From NCBI RefSeq assembly GCF_017592825.1, contig NZ_JAGFMD010000012.1, positions 44,151 to 108,150 on the forward strand: 64,000 nt of DNA. Reading direction: 5' to 3'. The position numbers and the translations under genes are program-made. The notes below the pieces were generated by a model. That model made no database searches and had not been told where the DNA came from. It was given only the letters and a program-made list of their open reading frames with translations. Source of the stretch: Roseivirga sp. E12. GTDB taxonomy: Bacteria; Bacteroidota; Bacteroidia; Cytophagales; Cyclobacteriaceae. Shown here piece by piece: positions 1-9,438 of the stretch. Position 1 is the first letter of the stretch. Each line of letters starts with the position of its first letter.

Positions 1-450
1 ATAAATATATCTATCTGGGATCTATGGCCTCTAGTATTCATCATTGTTGGTATTACCATTATTAGAAGAAAAACACCAACCACTTCTGATATGAATTTGG
101 GGAATGAAGAAGAAAAAGATTTGATTGACGATACGGCAATTTTCAGCGGAGGCGACAAAGTAATTACAAGCCGAAATTTTAGAGGGGGAAACCTCACTGC
201 CATTTTTGGTGGATCGAACATTGACCTGACCACCTCAAAACTATCTTCTGACTCAGCAAACATCGAGATATTCTATCTCTTTGGCGGATCCAAAATTAGA
301 GTTCCTCAGGATTGGAATGTGGAACTGAAGGTGACTAGCATATTCGGAGCCATGACGGATAAGCGCGTATTAAAAGATAATGGTGAAAATACCGAAAAGC
401 TTTACATCCGGGGATTGGTTGTCTTTGGAGGGGCAGAAATCAATAACTAA
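1..450 (+). CDS. LiaF-like membrane protein, 5' end outside window
   Basis: The frame is open from base 1, so the gene starts upstream; an internal ATG at 91 is not the real start. The first visible residues form the end of a membrane segment with a WPLVFIIVGI motif, as in the transmembrane part of LiaF/LiaI-like proteins, followed by RRK on the cytoplasmic side. The rest is a soluble beta-rich domain with repeated FGG/FGA turns (AIFSGG, AIFGGS, LFGGSK, VFGGAE), typical of the LiaF C-terminal fold ('cell wall-active antibiotic response' family). In Firmicutes LiaF restrains an envelope-stress sensor kinase; in Bacteroidota the role is unknown. It ends 11 bases before the gamma-glutamyltransferase gene. 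Confidence 0.7.
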   Translation: MNISIWDLWPLVFIIVGITIIRRKTPTTSDMNLGNEEEKDLIDDTAIFSGGDKVITSRNFRGGNLTAIFGGSNIDLTTSKLSSDSANIEIFYLFGGSKIRVPQDWNVELKVTSIFGAMTDKRVLKDNGENTEKLYIRGLVVFGGAEINN

Positions 451-461
451 TAGTACCTACC

Positions 462-2147
462 ATGAAGAAGTTCTTAGGCATCTTACTTTTGACTTTAGCA
501 TTTAATGCCGAAGCACAGGACAGAATCACCGGACGTAAGTTCGCGACTAGGTCAGAAGTCATTGCTCAACATGGCATGGCGGCTACCAGTCAGCCATTAG
601 CTACACAAGTGGCATTAGATGTTCTTAAGAAAGGCGGTAATGCCATTGATGCGGCAATTGCCGCCAATGCAGTACTTGGACTTGTAGAACCCACTGGAAA
701 TGGAATTGGCGGAGACCTCTTTGCTATAGTCTGGGATGCTCAGACACAAAAACTTCACGGACTAAATGCCTCTGGACGTTCCCCCTATAGTCTTACACTA
801 GACTACTTTAAAAGTAACGGTTACGAAAAAATCCCTTCACATGGACCGCTCCCTGTCTCTGTTCCAGGTGCAGTAGACGGATGGTTTGAATTACATGGAA
901 AGTTTGGCTCTATGGATATGCAGGAAATTTTGCAACCTGCCATCGACTACGCTAATAATGGCTTTCCTGTCAGTGAACTGATCGCTTGGTACATGGAAAA
1001 GGGTGCCGATAACCTCAAAAGATTTCCAGGTTTCAAGGAAGTCTACATGCCCAATGGCAGCACTCCGAAAAAAGGCGAGGTCTTCAAAAACCCAGCTTTA
1101 GCAAACACTCTTAACAAAATTGCCAAAGGCGGTCGCGATGCATTTTATAAAGGAGCAGTTGCCAAGACCATTGCTGACTATATGGAACAGCTTGGTGGCT
1201 TCCTATCCGAAAAAGATCTAGCGGATCATACTTCTGAATGGGTAGAACCTGTATCAGTTAACTATCGCGGGTACGATGTTTGGGAGCTTCCCCCTAATGG
1301 CCAGGGAATTGCTGCCTTACAGCAACTCAAAATATTAGAGGGCTACGACCTGAAATCTATGGGTTTCGGTAGTGCCGAATACATTCACACTTTTACGGAA
1401 GCTAAAAAACTCGCTTTTGAAGATAGAGCCAAGTTCTATGCCGATATGGACTTCTACAAGACCCCTATCGATTGGTTGATCTCAGAAGACTATGCAGTAG
1501 AGCGAAGAAAACTCATCAATCCTAACCAAGCAGCACGATCGGTTCCAGCTGGTCAATTAAAGGATGGCGACACCATCTATATGACTGTGGCTGATAAAGA
1601 TGGAAATATGGTTTCCCTTATTCAAAGTAACTACAGAGGAATGGGCTCAGGAATGACACCTCCAGGCCTCGGTTTTATTCTACAAGATCGTGGAGAATTA
1701 TTCTCTCTGGAAGAAGGACACGCGAATGTTTATGAGCCCCATAAAAGACCTTTCCATACAATCATTCCAGCCTTTATAACAAAAGACGGCAAACCATGGG
1801 TAAGCTTTGGCCTGATGGGTGGAGCAACGCAACCTCAAGGTCATACGCAAATCGTGATTAACCTGATTGACTTCGGAATGAACTTACAGGAAGCAGGTGA
1901 TGCTCCACGAATTCTACACACGGGATCTTCCCAGCCTACAGGAGAAGTCATGACCAGTGGAGGAACCTTGCAACTAGAAAGCGGCATTGACTATGAAGTA
2001 ATCCGAAAGCTAGTCTTGATGGGGCACAAGATGTCTTGGAATGTGGGCAGTTATGGCGGTTATCAAGCCATTATGTGGGACGATAAAAACAAGGTTTACT
2101 ATGGTGCTTCAGAGTCTAGGAAAGATGGTCAGGCAGCTGGGTATTAA
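462..2147 (+). CDS. gamma-glutamyltransferase family protein (YwrD-like branch)
   Basis: A 561-residue exported Ntn-hydrolase with a signal peptide ending near residue 19 (NAEAQ). The N-terminal part has the family hallmarks GGNAIDAAIAAN and GNGIGGDLFA. These proenzymes cleave themselves before a threonine that becomes the nucleophile; here Thr371 in GDT-IYMTVADKDGN aligns with it. The region after the nucleophile (KRPFHTIIP, MGGATQPQGHTQ) resembles the YwrD-like branch and lacks the Ser-Ser of classical glutathione-cleaving enzymes, so true gamma-glutamyl transfer is not assured. Length is normal. It probably acts in the periplasm on gamma-glutamyl peptides. Confidence 0.9.
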   Translation: MKKFLGILLLTLAFNAEAQDRITGRKFATRSEVIAQHGMAATSQPLATQVALDVLKKGGNAIDAAIAANAVLGLVEPTGNGIGGDLFAIVWDAQTQKLHGLNASGRSPYSLTLDYFKSNGYEKIPSHGPLPVSVPGAVDGWFELHGKFGSMDMQEILQPAIDYANNGFPVSELIAWYMEKGADNLKRFPGFKEVYMPNGSTPKKGEVFKNPALANTLNKIAKGGRDAFYKGAVAKTIADYMEQLGGFLSEKDLADHTSEWVEPVSVNYRGYDVWELPPNGQGIAALQQLKILEGYDLKSMGFGSAEYIHTFTEAKKLAFEDRAKFYADMDFYKTPIDWLISEDYAVERRKLINPNQAARSVPAGQLKDGDTIYMTVADKDGNMVSLIQSNYRGMGSGMTPPGLGFILQDRGELFSLEEGHANVYEPHKRPFHTIIPAFITKDGKPWVSFGLMGGATQPQGHTQIVINLIDFGMNLQEAGDAPRILHTGSSQPTGEVMTSGGTLQLESGIDYEVIRKLVLMGHKMSWNVGSYGGYQAIMWDDKNKVYYGASESRKDGQAAGY

Positions 2148-2159
2148 CTCAAAGATGCT

Positions 2160-2182
2160 AGTCTCCTAAAAGGGACTCTGAT
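2160..2182. repeat. degenerate REP-like hairpin after the ggt-like gene
   Basis: AGTCTCCT and AGGGACT form a short imperfect hairpin, and GACTCTGAT continues with the same bases as the end of the REP palindrome 29 bases downstream. It looks like a decayed copy of that repeat and may also act as a weak terminator, although no T-run follows. Confidence 0.4.
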
Positions 2183-2210
2183 AAAAGGTTAATCAAAACT
2201 CATCCCTAAT

Positions 2211-2237
2211 TCAGAGTCCTCTGCGAGAGACTCTGAT
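2211..2237 (+). repeat. REP-like palindrome, remote copy
   Basis: A 27-base imperfect palindrome with arms TCAGAGTCCTCT and GAGAGACTCTGA. It matches the copies that surround the RAYT gene 7 kb away, in the orientation of the copies at 9439 and 10179. It lies in the 197-base gap between the gamma-glutamyltransferase and amidohydrolase genes, a typical intergenic REP position. Confidence 0.75.
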
Positions 2238-2344
2238 AGCGGTTGATTGAGTTATCAGTATTTATGATTCAAACCCAATCAAATAAAAGGACTCCCAAAT
2301 ACTCTCCAAGATTACTATCTTGATTAGACTACAATCTAATCATT

Positions 2345-3703
2345 ATGAAAAACCTCTACTTTTTAACCCTAGTCTGCCTCAGCATTTCATGCACCAAAGC
2401 GCAAGAAGCCGACTTCGCCTTCACCCATGTGAACCTAATTACAATGGAGTCAGAGACAGTTCTACCCAACCAAACTGTCTTAATCAAAGAAGGGAAAATC
2501 ATTACCATCGGTAGTTCAGACGATATTTCGACAGACCAAACAGATACCGTTGTCGATGGCACAGGCAAATACTTAATGCCAGGCTTGGCCGAGATGCATG
2601 CCCATATCCCAGGCAATAGAGACATGGATTTACTACAAGAAACCCTCTTTCTATATCTGTCTAATGGTATCACAACCATACGGGGAATGCTAGGCCAACC
2701 TTACCACATTGAGCTTAGGGATAAGGTCCTCTCTGGTGAAATTCTCGGTCCAAGGATTTATACTTCCGGGCCTTCAATCAATGGCAATTCTGTGAGGAGT
2801 GTTGAAGAAGCACAAACAAAAGTTAGGGCACAAAAAGAAGCTGGTTATGATTTCTTAAAAATGCATCCGGGTCTAACCCGAGAGAATTTTGATGCGGTAG
2901 TGGCTACAGCCAATGAGGTGGGAATTCCTTTCGCTGGGCACGTAAGCACGGGAGTAGGTGTAAGAAGAGCCCTTGAGGCAAAGTATGCTTCCATAGATCA
3001 TGTGGATGGCTATATCGAAGGCATGGTACCATCTTCAATTCGAGTCAATCCAAATGCAAATGGCTTTTTCGGTGTCAATTTCACTGATATCGTGGACACA
3101 GACATCAGCAGTCAACTTGTCAAGCTCACTTTAGAAAATGATGTTTGGATAGTGCCAACCCAAGCTATGATGGAACGATGGATTGGTCCAGAAGATCCAG
3201 AGATCATTGCAAAAAATGAGGAGATGAAATATATGAACCCCAGAACCTTAGACAACTGGGTTCGGACTAAGAAAGGCATTATTGGAGCTCCAAATTATAA
3301 AGGAGACCAAGCCTTGAAGTTCAATCAAATCAGAAGAGATATTATAAAAGAAATGCACGAATCTGGTGTGAAAATCCTTCTAGGATCAGATGCGCCACAA
3401 GTGTTTAATGTACCAGGTTTCTCGATCCATCGGGAACTTGACGCCATGGTAAGAAGCGGTTTGACGCCATACGAAGCCTTGTATGCAGGAACTGTAAACC
3501 CTGCCCAATTCTTTAATGATCAAGGAAAATATGGAACAATAGTTACTGGGGCTGATGCTGACTTGATTCTAGTGAACCAAAACCCCTTTGACAACATTGC
3601 TAATCTGCGTCAACAATCTGGGGTGATGGTCAGAGGCCAATGGCTTTCGGCCGAACAAATAACTCAGAGGTTAGCGAAAATCGCGGAGCAGTATAAGAAC
3701 TAA
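2345..3703 (+). CDS. exported amidohydrolase family protein
   Basis: A 452-residue metal-dependent hydrolase of the amidohydrolase superfamily. The N-terminus is a signal peptide; Cys16 in SISC could be a lipidation site, otherwise cleavage follows KAQ. All six usual metal-site residues are visible: His85 and His87 (MHAH), Lys172 (LKMH), His199 (GHVS), His219 (DHVD) and Asp349 (GSDAP). The C-terminus has the usual 'GADADLILVNQNPF' type strand motif. The substrate cannot be named; relatives include imidazolonepropionase-like and prolidase-like enzymes. It is the last gene of the left + strand group and converges on the permease gene 34 bases away. Confidence 0.88.
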   Translation: MKNLYFLTLVCLSISCTKAQEADFAFTHVNLITMESETVLPNQTVLIKEGKIITIGSSDDISTDQTDTVVDGTGKYLMPGLAEMHAHIPGNRDMDLLQETLFLYLSNGITTIRGMLGQPYHIELRDKVLSGEILGPRIYTSGPSINGNSVRSVEEAQTKVRAQKEAGYDFLKMHPGLTRENFDAVVATANEVGIPFAGHVSTGVGVRRALEAKYASIDHVDGYIEGMVPSSIRVNPNANGFFGVNFTDIVDTDISSQLVKLTLENDVWIVPTQAMMERWIGPEDPEIIAKNEEMKYMNPRTLDNWVRTKKGIIGAPNYKGDQALKFNQIRRDIIKEMHESGVKILLGSDAPQVFNVPGFSIHRELDAMVRSGLTPYEALYAGTVNPAQFFNDQGKYGTIVTGADADLILVNQNPFDNIANLRQQSGVMVRGQWLSAEQITQRLAKIAEQYKN

Positions 3704-3737
3704 TATGCCTTTTCTAAAAAAGTATCCGTCCCTATTC

Positions 3738-6386
3738 TTATTCATCTCTCAAAGCATTCACAGGGTTTCCATTGGCTGCATTAAATGACTTGAAGCTTAC
3801 TGTAACAAAGGCCACAATAGAAATCACCAATCCACCTAAGACAAATATTTCGACACCAATATTGGTTTGATAAGCAAAGCTCTTAAGCCATTCTTGCATT
3901 AGGTAATACCCAAGTGGAAAAGCCAGAATAATCGAAGCGAGTATCAGTTTAGCATAGTCTTTTGCGAGCAACAAAACGAGCTTTTTGGCTGAAGCGCCTA
4001 AAACCTTTCTGATGCCAATTTCTTTTTTCGCTTGTTCGGTAGTGAATGAAACCAATCCGAAGAGCCCAAGGCAAGCCACAAAGATTGCAAGGCCCGCAAA
4101 ACCTATAAACACTGTATTGAATTGCTGATCAGCCTTATACTGGCGATCAAACTGCTCATCTAAAAAGAAAAAGTCAAAGGGATTGTCAGGATAAATCTCA
4201 TCCCAGGCACTTTCAACTTTAGAAAGGACACCTGCATAATCACTCGAGCTGATTTTGGCAGCATAGTATGCTGCTTGACGCCTGCGATTGTAGAAGAAAA
4301 TAACGGGGTCTAGGTCATCCTTCACTGTTGCTTGGTGATAATTGCCTACCACACCCACAATAGTTGCTTCATTGGGACGGTTTGGATTGATCTTCTCTCC
4401 TAGCGCTTCTTCAGGGCTAGCAAAACCTAAATGCTTTACAGCAATCGCGTTTAATACCACCGCTGCTGTATCAGTAAGCATATCTTTCGAAAAAGATCTT
4501 CCGGCAATCAGTTCCACCTCAAATAGCTTAACGAATTCATCGTCAATACCGACTCTATAACAATCCCTGAATTCCTCTGGGTAATACTTAGAATTAAAGC
4601 CGCTTATCGCAAAATTCTCGATACCAGGGACACTGCTAGACATTGTAAACCCATCCAATTCCGGCATTTGCTCAAGCTCGTTTCTGAAGACCTGAACTCT
4701 GTTTTGAAGGTCATCATTGCTTGTTCCAGACGAAGGTGCTTGTAAAACCAATGTTTGGTCAATGTCAATACCCAAATCATAGCTACGCATATAATTGAGT
4801 TGCTTGATGACCAAAAAAGTGCCTAGAATCAAGGTGATTGAAGCAGTGAATTGAAACACCACTAGTATTTGTCTAAAGCCAAATTTCTTCTTGCCGCTGC
4901 CCAAACCACCTTTGAGCACTGTCACCGGATTAAAGGAGGTAAGTACAAGCGCAGGGTAAAGGCCTGAACATATCGTTCCGACTAGTATTAGAGCCAAAAG
5001 GCCGCCTAATATCATGGGGCCAAACAAAAGGGATTGCTCTAAGCTAATATCCATGGCACTATTGATCACTGGTCTGAGCAACCAAACCAAAAAGAGCGAG
5101 GCCAAAACAGCAAAGAGGTTATACAGAAAAGACTCAACTAAGAATTGAATCAAGAGATTAGACTCGCCTGCCCCGATGACCTTTCGAACACCCACTTCTT
5201 TCGCGCGCTTGATGGCCCGAGCAGTTGCTAGATTGATGTAGTTGACCCATGCAATAATTAGTATTAGACCTGCTATGACAACTAGAAAATAAATCTGCTG
5301 TCCGCCACCGTTCTGTCCCATATCCCAACTGAGCCCAACCGAACCCAAATGGATATCTCCAATTTGTTGCGACCACATTTCTTCCCGAACACCTCGTTGT
5401 TCGAAGAAGTCGGCCTTTTTACCATCTAAATAAGTCGCCAGTTTAGCATCCAAACCATCTTGACTAACACCATCAGCAACTTTCACAAAAGTGTAGAAAT
5501 CGTACCAGCCCCAATTACCAATAAAATCTTCATAACCATCCCAAGTACTCAATGAGGTAATGAGCTCAAATTGCATATGCGAATTCTCAGGAAAATCTTC
5601 GAATACACCTGAAACCTTCAATTCAGTTGTACCACGCCAAAAGATTGATTGTCCAATTGGGTTAGCGTTTCCGAAGTACCTCTTTGCCGTAGATTCAGAC
5701 ACTACAATCTGACTTGACTGGGACAAGACATTCTGGCGATCGCCATCAATAAGCTTGAAGCCGAACATATCAAAGAAGTTCTCATCTGCTAATACCGCCT
5801 TGTCTTCATTGTACCTTATCAGGGTACCATCCTCTTCCCTAACGCTATAAACTCCACCTCCAAAAGGCAAAATCCTTGTAGACATCTCCACCTCCGGTAA
5901 GTCAGTAAGTAAGTTCGGAGATACAGCGGCATAGACAGGTGCGCTTTTCGTTTTTAATTCCCCTTGTCCATACATATCCATGACCACTCGATATGTATCT
6001 GCTGCTTTAGGGTGAAAATTATCATAAGTTACTTCCTCCAGCACGTGAACACTGATAAGCAGACAGGCTGTAATGCCCACAATGAGTCCTGATAAATTGA
6101 TGAAACTATAGCCTTTTTGTTTTCTAAAATTTCTAAGGCTAACGAGCATGTAATTTTTAAGCATAGCGATTTGATTTGAGTTATATGACCTTTTGCCAAA
6201 TGATGAGGGCCTGAAAAACCGAACCACATCCCAAGCAAACCACCATTTGGCTTTGGTGACACCTACTTCTGACTGTCTATAGTAAAATGCTTCCAGCAAG
6301 TCTCCTTGAATTTCATCCAGGAGACTGTTCGCACAGTACCATTGTAAAAAGCGGTTAACCCAATATGGTGGTTCGTTTCTTTTCAT
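3738..6386 (-). CDS. FtsX-type ABC permease with N-terminal permease prefix domain
   Basis: An 882-residue MacB/FtsX-like permease. Residues 1-80 form a soluble prefix domain (PPYWVNRFLQWYC, DEIQGDLLEAFYY, KAKWWFAWDVVRF) found at the front of many Bacteroidota permeases. Then comes a first membrane helix (about 100-120), a large periplasmic domain, three helices around 375-500, a second periplasmic domain and a final three-helix FtsX domain carrying KEIGIRKVLGAS. MacB-like permeases usually work with an ATPase in mechanotransmission, export or lipoprotein handling, but no ATPase lies next to it. Its ATG overlaps the previous gene's stop by four bases, so the two are translationally coupled. 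Confidence 0.88.
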   Translation of the reverse strand: MKRNEPPYWVNRFLQWYCANSLLDEIQGDLLEAFYYRQSEVGVTKAKWWFAWDVVRFFRPSSFGKRSYNSNQIAMLKNYMLVSLRNFRKQKGYSFINLSGLIVGITACLLISVHVLEEVTYDNFHPKAADTYRVVMDMYGQGELKTKSAPVYAAVSPNLLTDLPEVEMSTRILPFGGGVYSVREEDGTLIRYNEDKAVLADENFFDMFGFKLIDGDRQNVLSQSSQIVVSESTAKRYFGNANPIGQSIFWRGTTELKVSGVFEDFPENSHMQFELITSLSTWDGYEDFIGNWGWYDFYTFVKVADGVSQDGLDAKLATYLDGKKADFFEQRGVREEMWSQQIGDIHLGSVGLSWDMGQNGGGQQIYFLVVIAGLILIIAWVNYINLATARAIKRAKEVGVRKVIGAGESNLLIQFLVESFLYNLFAVLASLFLVWLLRPVINSAMDISLEQSLLFGPMILGGLLALILVGTICSGLYPALVLTSFNPVTVLKGGLGSGKKKFGFRQILVVFQFTASITLILGTFLVIKQLNYMRSYDLGIDIDQTLVLQAPSSGTSNDDLQNRVQVFRNELEQMPELDGFTMSSSVPGIENFAISGFNSKYYPEEFRDCYRVGIDDEFVKLFEVELIAGRSFSKDMLTDTAAVVLNAIAVKHLGFASPEEALGEKINPNRPNEATIVGVVGNYHQATVKDDLDPVIFFYNRRRQAAYYAAKISSSDYAGVLSKVESAWDEIYPDNPFDFFFLDEQFDRQYKADQQFNTVFIGFAGLAIFVACLGLFGLVSFTTEQAKKEIGIRKVLGASAKKLVLLLAKDYAKLILASIILAFPLGYYLMQEWLKSFAYQTNIGVEIFVLGGLVISIVAFVTVSFKSFNAANGNPVNALRDE

Positions 6387-9016
6387 TCCATTCTCAAGCT
6401 ATCAATAGGATTACTTTTTAGAACACGAGAAGCCCCTAAATAGATAATCACCATAATCAATAATAAGATTAAGGTGAGGACTCCACTAAATACTAAGGGG
6501 TTCAATTCTATGTGATAAGCAAAATTCTCTAACCATCCATTGGCAAAATAAACGGTGGTTGGAATTCCAATCATTGCCGCAATTACCAACAGCACAAAGA
6601 ATTGTCTAGACAGGATATAATATAGCTGTAAGGTGTCTGCACCAAGTACCTTTCTGATACTTAATTCTTTCAATCTACCTGTAATTGACATACCCACTAT
6701 TCCTAAAAGTCCCAGTATGGCCAGTCCTAAGGCCCAAATTGTGGCATATTTCACAATGGTAAACCAACGCATTTCTGCTTGATACTGCCCTTCAATATCC
6801 TCATTCATAAAAGCATAACTATAAGGAGAATCTGGCGCTACCTCGTACCAAGACTCTTCTAAAAACTGAAGTAATTCTGAGTCTGGAGCTCCATTGGTTT
6901 TTATCAGAAAGTTGTAAAAAGACTTTTTCGAACTAGATAATAGCAAAACCACTGGTTTAAGCTGGTTGGCTAAAGACTGAAAATGAAAATCATTTGCCAC
7001 CCCTATGATTTTCGGATTGGTCAAGCCCATGTTTTTAAAGTCCGTTAGATTGTCTTCAAGTTGAAAATCTCCAGCAACCTTCTCTAGAAAGGTTTCATTG
7101 ACGATGATGCTATTACTATCGGCACTTGATAATTCGTTGAAGTTTCGACCCGCTAGTATATCAATGCCTAAAACATCAAAGAATGAGGGTTCTACAAAGA
7201 ATACTGAATAATTAAATTCAGTCCCGTCAGGTTTCTCATAAACAGATGAAAAACCGCCCCTTCCAAAAGATGAGCTCATGCCTGTCCAACTGTCTATCTT
7301 AGGGTTTCCAGCCAATACATTCTCAAATACCTTCATCCTTTCAGGCTCAGCCTTCATGGTATTCTCAAGGACAATCACATTTGTATTATCATACCCTAGG
7401 TCTTGGCCCTTGAAAAAATCGATCTGTTGAAATACGATTATTGCTCCAAGGAGAAGCATAACCGAAAGACTGAATTGAGTAGTAATGAGGCTTTTAGTAA
7501 ATAGATTTGCACCTCCTAGCTTCATTTTCTTTTTGAAGAAGTCCAGGACCTTTACCCCAGATAATATCAATGCAGGATAGGTTCCAGCCCCCAAGCCAGT
7601 AATTAGGGCAATGAGGGGTAAAGTAATAAGCAGTCTAGTGTTTAAGAGATCATTTGCGACAAAGCTCTTTTCTGCCAAGGTGTTGAATGCAGGAAGCAAA
7701 AGAAACACCAGGCCAACACTTAAAGCCATCGCTAGAAAACTCATAGTAATTGCCTCAACCCAAAACTGAATGATCAATTGTGGTTTCTTAGCGCCTACTA
7801 CTTTTCTTACCGCTACTTCTTTTCCCCTCATGGTAGCTCGTCCAATAGAGAGGATCGTAAAATTGGCACAACCGATAAGTAAGATTATCGCGGCTATACC
7901 GGATAAGATATATGAATTCATAGGGTCGCTAGTAGAGAATGTGCTACCAACATCCGAAGCCATATGCACATCACTCAATGGCTGCAACCAATAATTCTGA
8001 TAGTCGCCTTTATAGGTTTTGCTTTCTTCTGCTTCTCTGGTCAGATATTTTTTCCAGTAATCCTTAACCTTGTCATTAAGCGTGGCAACATTCACATTGT
8101 CTGATAGTTCTACATATATCTCATCTATCCTAACACCCCAACTATTACTCGCCCAACTATAATAACTCGTTTGGTCGTAGTTCATGACCACGTCAAACTG
8201 AAAACTCGAGTTAGATGGAACATTAGCAACCACGCCAGTGATTTGATATTTTTTAAAAATCTCATCATGCCGGATTTCTATGATCTTACCTAAGACGTCA
8301 ATGGATTGAAAATATCTCATCGCAAGATCTTCGCTAACCACGACACTCTCCGAAAACTCCATTGCTGTATTTTCATTCCCAAGTAGAAGTGGGAAACTGA
8401 ACGTCTTAAAAAATGAAGAATCCACCAAGAGCACATTTTCCTCTTGGGTATTTCCATCACTTCTCAAATACCTTTTGCCTTTTGATACCCTAGAAACAGC
8501 ATCTATTTCCGAAAAGTCTGCGACCAATTGTTCAGCTAGCGGAAGCGGTTGACTAGCGTCAGTATAATCATAACTGCCATCTGGCAAGTATCTGTCGGTC
8601 ACAAGCCGGTATATGGAGTCGTTCTTCTCGTGAAAGTCATCAAATGAGAATTCATCTGCCACGAAAAAGGAAATCAACGTTACGGCAGTAATACCTAATG
8701 TTAGACTAATAATATTGATGAAGGACGCCCATTTCTTTCGTGAGATAATCCTTAGTGCAATTTTGATGTTGTTCTTAAGCATAGAAACGCTATTTGGGTT
8801 ATTTGACTTCTTTTTAAATGAGGAGGGTCGGCAAAATTTTAAAACGTCCCAAACGAACCACCATTTGGCTTTCCGCCACCCTACTTCTTGTTTTCTATAG
8901 TAATAAGCCTCAAAAAGGTCACCTTGAATCTCATCTATCAAGCCATCGTCACAATACCACTCTAAGAATTGATTGGCCCATTTTGGAGGCAATTTTTCCC
9001 TCTCTCCACTAGACAT
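6383..9016 (-). CDS. FtsX-type ABC permease with N-terminal permease prefix domain
   Basis: An 877-residue paralogue of the following permease with the same order: prefix domain (KWANQFLEWYC, DEIQGDLFEAYYYR, KAKWWFVWDVLKF), one helix, periplasmic MacB-type domain, FtsX helices with KEVAVRKVVGA, a second periplasmic domain, and a final FtsX domain with KELSIRKVLGAD. The start ATG shares one base with the padR stop (TAATG) and the end overlaps the next permease, so padR and the two permeases form one operon. The substrate is unknown. The two permeases may act as a pair, but each already has two FtsX modules and could be self-sufficient. Confidence 0.88.
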   Translation of the reverse strand: MSSGEREKLPPKWANQFLEWYCDDGLIDEIQGDLFEAYYYRKQEVGWRKAKWWFVWDVLKFCRPSSFKKKSNNPNSVSMLKNNIKIALRIISRKKWASFINIISLTLGITAVTLISFFVADEFSFDDFHEKNDSIYRLVTDRYLPDGSYDYTDASQPLPLAEQLVADFSEIDAVSRVSKGKRYLRSDGNTQEENVLLVDSSFFKTFSFPLLLGNENTAMEFSESVVVSEDLAMRYFQSIDVLGKIIEIRHDEIFKKYQITGVVANVPSNSSFQFDVVMNYDQTSYYSWASNSWGVRIDEIYVELSDNVNVATLNDKVKDYWKKYLTREAEESKTYKGDYQNYWLQPLSDVHMASDVGSTFSTSDPMNSYILSGIAAIILLIGCANFTILSIGRATMRGKEVAVRKVVGAKKPQLIIQFWVEAITMSFLAMALSVGLVFLLLPAFNTLAEKSFVANDLLNTRLLITLPLIALITGLGAGTYPALILSGVKVLDFFKKKMKLGGANLFTKSLITTQFSLSVMLLLGAIIVFQQIDFFKGQDLGYDNTNVIVLENTMKAEPERMKVFENVLAGNPKIDSWTGMSSSFGRGGFSSVYEKPDGTEFNYSVFFVEPSFFDVLGIDILAGRNFNELSSADSNSIIVNETFLEKVAGDFQLEDNLTDFKNMGLTNPKIIGVANDFHFQSLANQLKPVVLLLSSSKKSFYNFLIKTNGAPDSELLQFLEESWYEVAPDSPYSYAFMNEDIEGQYQAEMRWFTIVKYATIWALGLAILGLLGIVGMSITGRLKELSIRKVLGADTLQLYYILSRQFFVLLVIAAMIGIPTTVYFANGWLENFAYHIELNPLVFSGVLTLILLLIMVIIYLGASRVLKSNPIDSLRME

Positions 9017-9342
9017 TAAGCAGAAAAGTTAAGTTTGGGCATCATATCCCAAAGCTTCATTCTGTTTGACTGGATGTACTCTAATGTTGAAAGACCGACT
9101 TTAGTCACTTCAAAAATTCTTTTTCTCCGACCGCCACGTTCGGCAGTAGCCCCTCCCATTTTTGATTCAATGAGACCTTTCTTCTCTAACCTTTTCAAAA
9201 CGGTATGCACAGCCGATATCGAGATACGATTATTCATATACTGTTTATAGGCCTCAGAAACGGTGTATCCATAGGCCTCATCTGGCATTACTGCTACAAT
9301 AAGAAGAACGGTTTCTTCTAGGTTCCCCAAATTTTGATTCAT
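9016..9342 (-). CDS. PadR family transcriptional regulator
   Basis: A 108-residue winged-helix repressor counted from the ATG at 9342. An upstream in-frame ATG at 9435 would add a 31-residue leader encoded by the operator/promoter region, so it is rejected. Motifs are EETVLLIVAVMPDEAYGYTV and the wing RLEKKGLIESK followed by ATAERGGRRKRIFEVT, typical of PadR proteins encoded beside prefixed permeases. Two TACAA-N3-TTGTA palindromes sit immediately upstream, so it probably represses its own operon with the two permeases. The inducer is unknown. Confidence 0.9.
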   Translation of the reverse strand: MNQNLGNLEETVLLIVAVMPDEAYGYTVSEAYKQYMNNRISISAVHTVLKRLEKKGLIESKMGGATAERGGRRKRIFEVTKVGLSTLEYIQSNRMKLWDMMPKLNFSA

Positions 9343-9346
9343 ATTT

Positions 9347-9361
9347 CTACAACTATTGTAG
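9347..9361. promoter_or_regulatory. operator-like palindrome 1 before padR
   Basis: CTACAA-CTA-TTGTAG is a perfect 6-bp inverted repeat with a 3-base spacer, five bases from the padR start. It partly overlaps the likely transcription start. Confidence 0.65.
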
Positions 9362-9362
9362 A

Positions 9363-9370
9363 ACAAATAA
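9363..9370 (-). promoter_or_regulatory. possible -7 promoter box of the padR-permease operon
   Basis: Read on the minus strand the bases are TTTATTTG, seven of eight matches to the Bacteroidota -7 consensus TAnnTTTG. It lies between the two operator palindromes, so repressor binding would cover it. Confidence 0.4.
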
Positions 9371-9388
9371 AGAAAATCAAAATGATTA

Positions 9389-9403
9389 TTACAACATTTG
9401 TAG
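9389..9403. promoter_or_regulatory. operator-like palindrome 2 before padR
   Basis: TTACAA-CAT-TTGTAG repeats the TACAA-N3-TTGTA pattern of the first palindrome. The two centres are 42 bases apart, about four helix turns, so repressors on both sites would face the same side of the DNA. Confidence 0.6.
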
Positions 9404-9438
9404 AACTTATGGATTGGTTTAGTCTTCTGTTTCATTTA

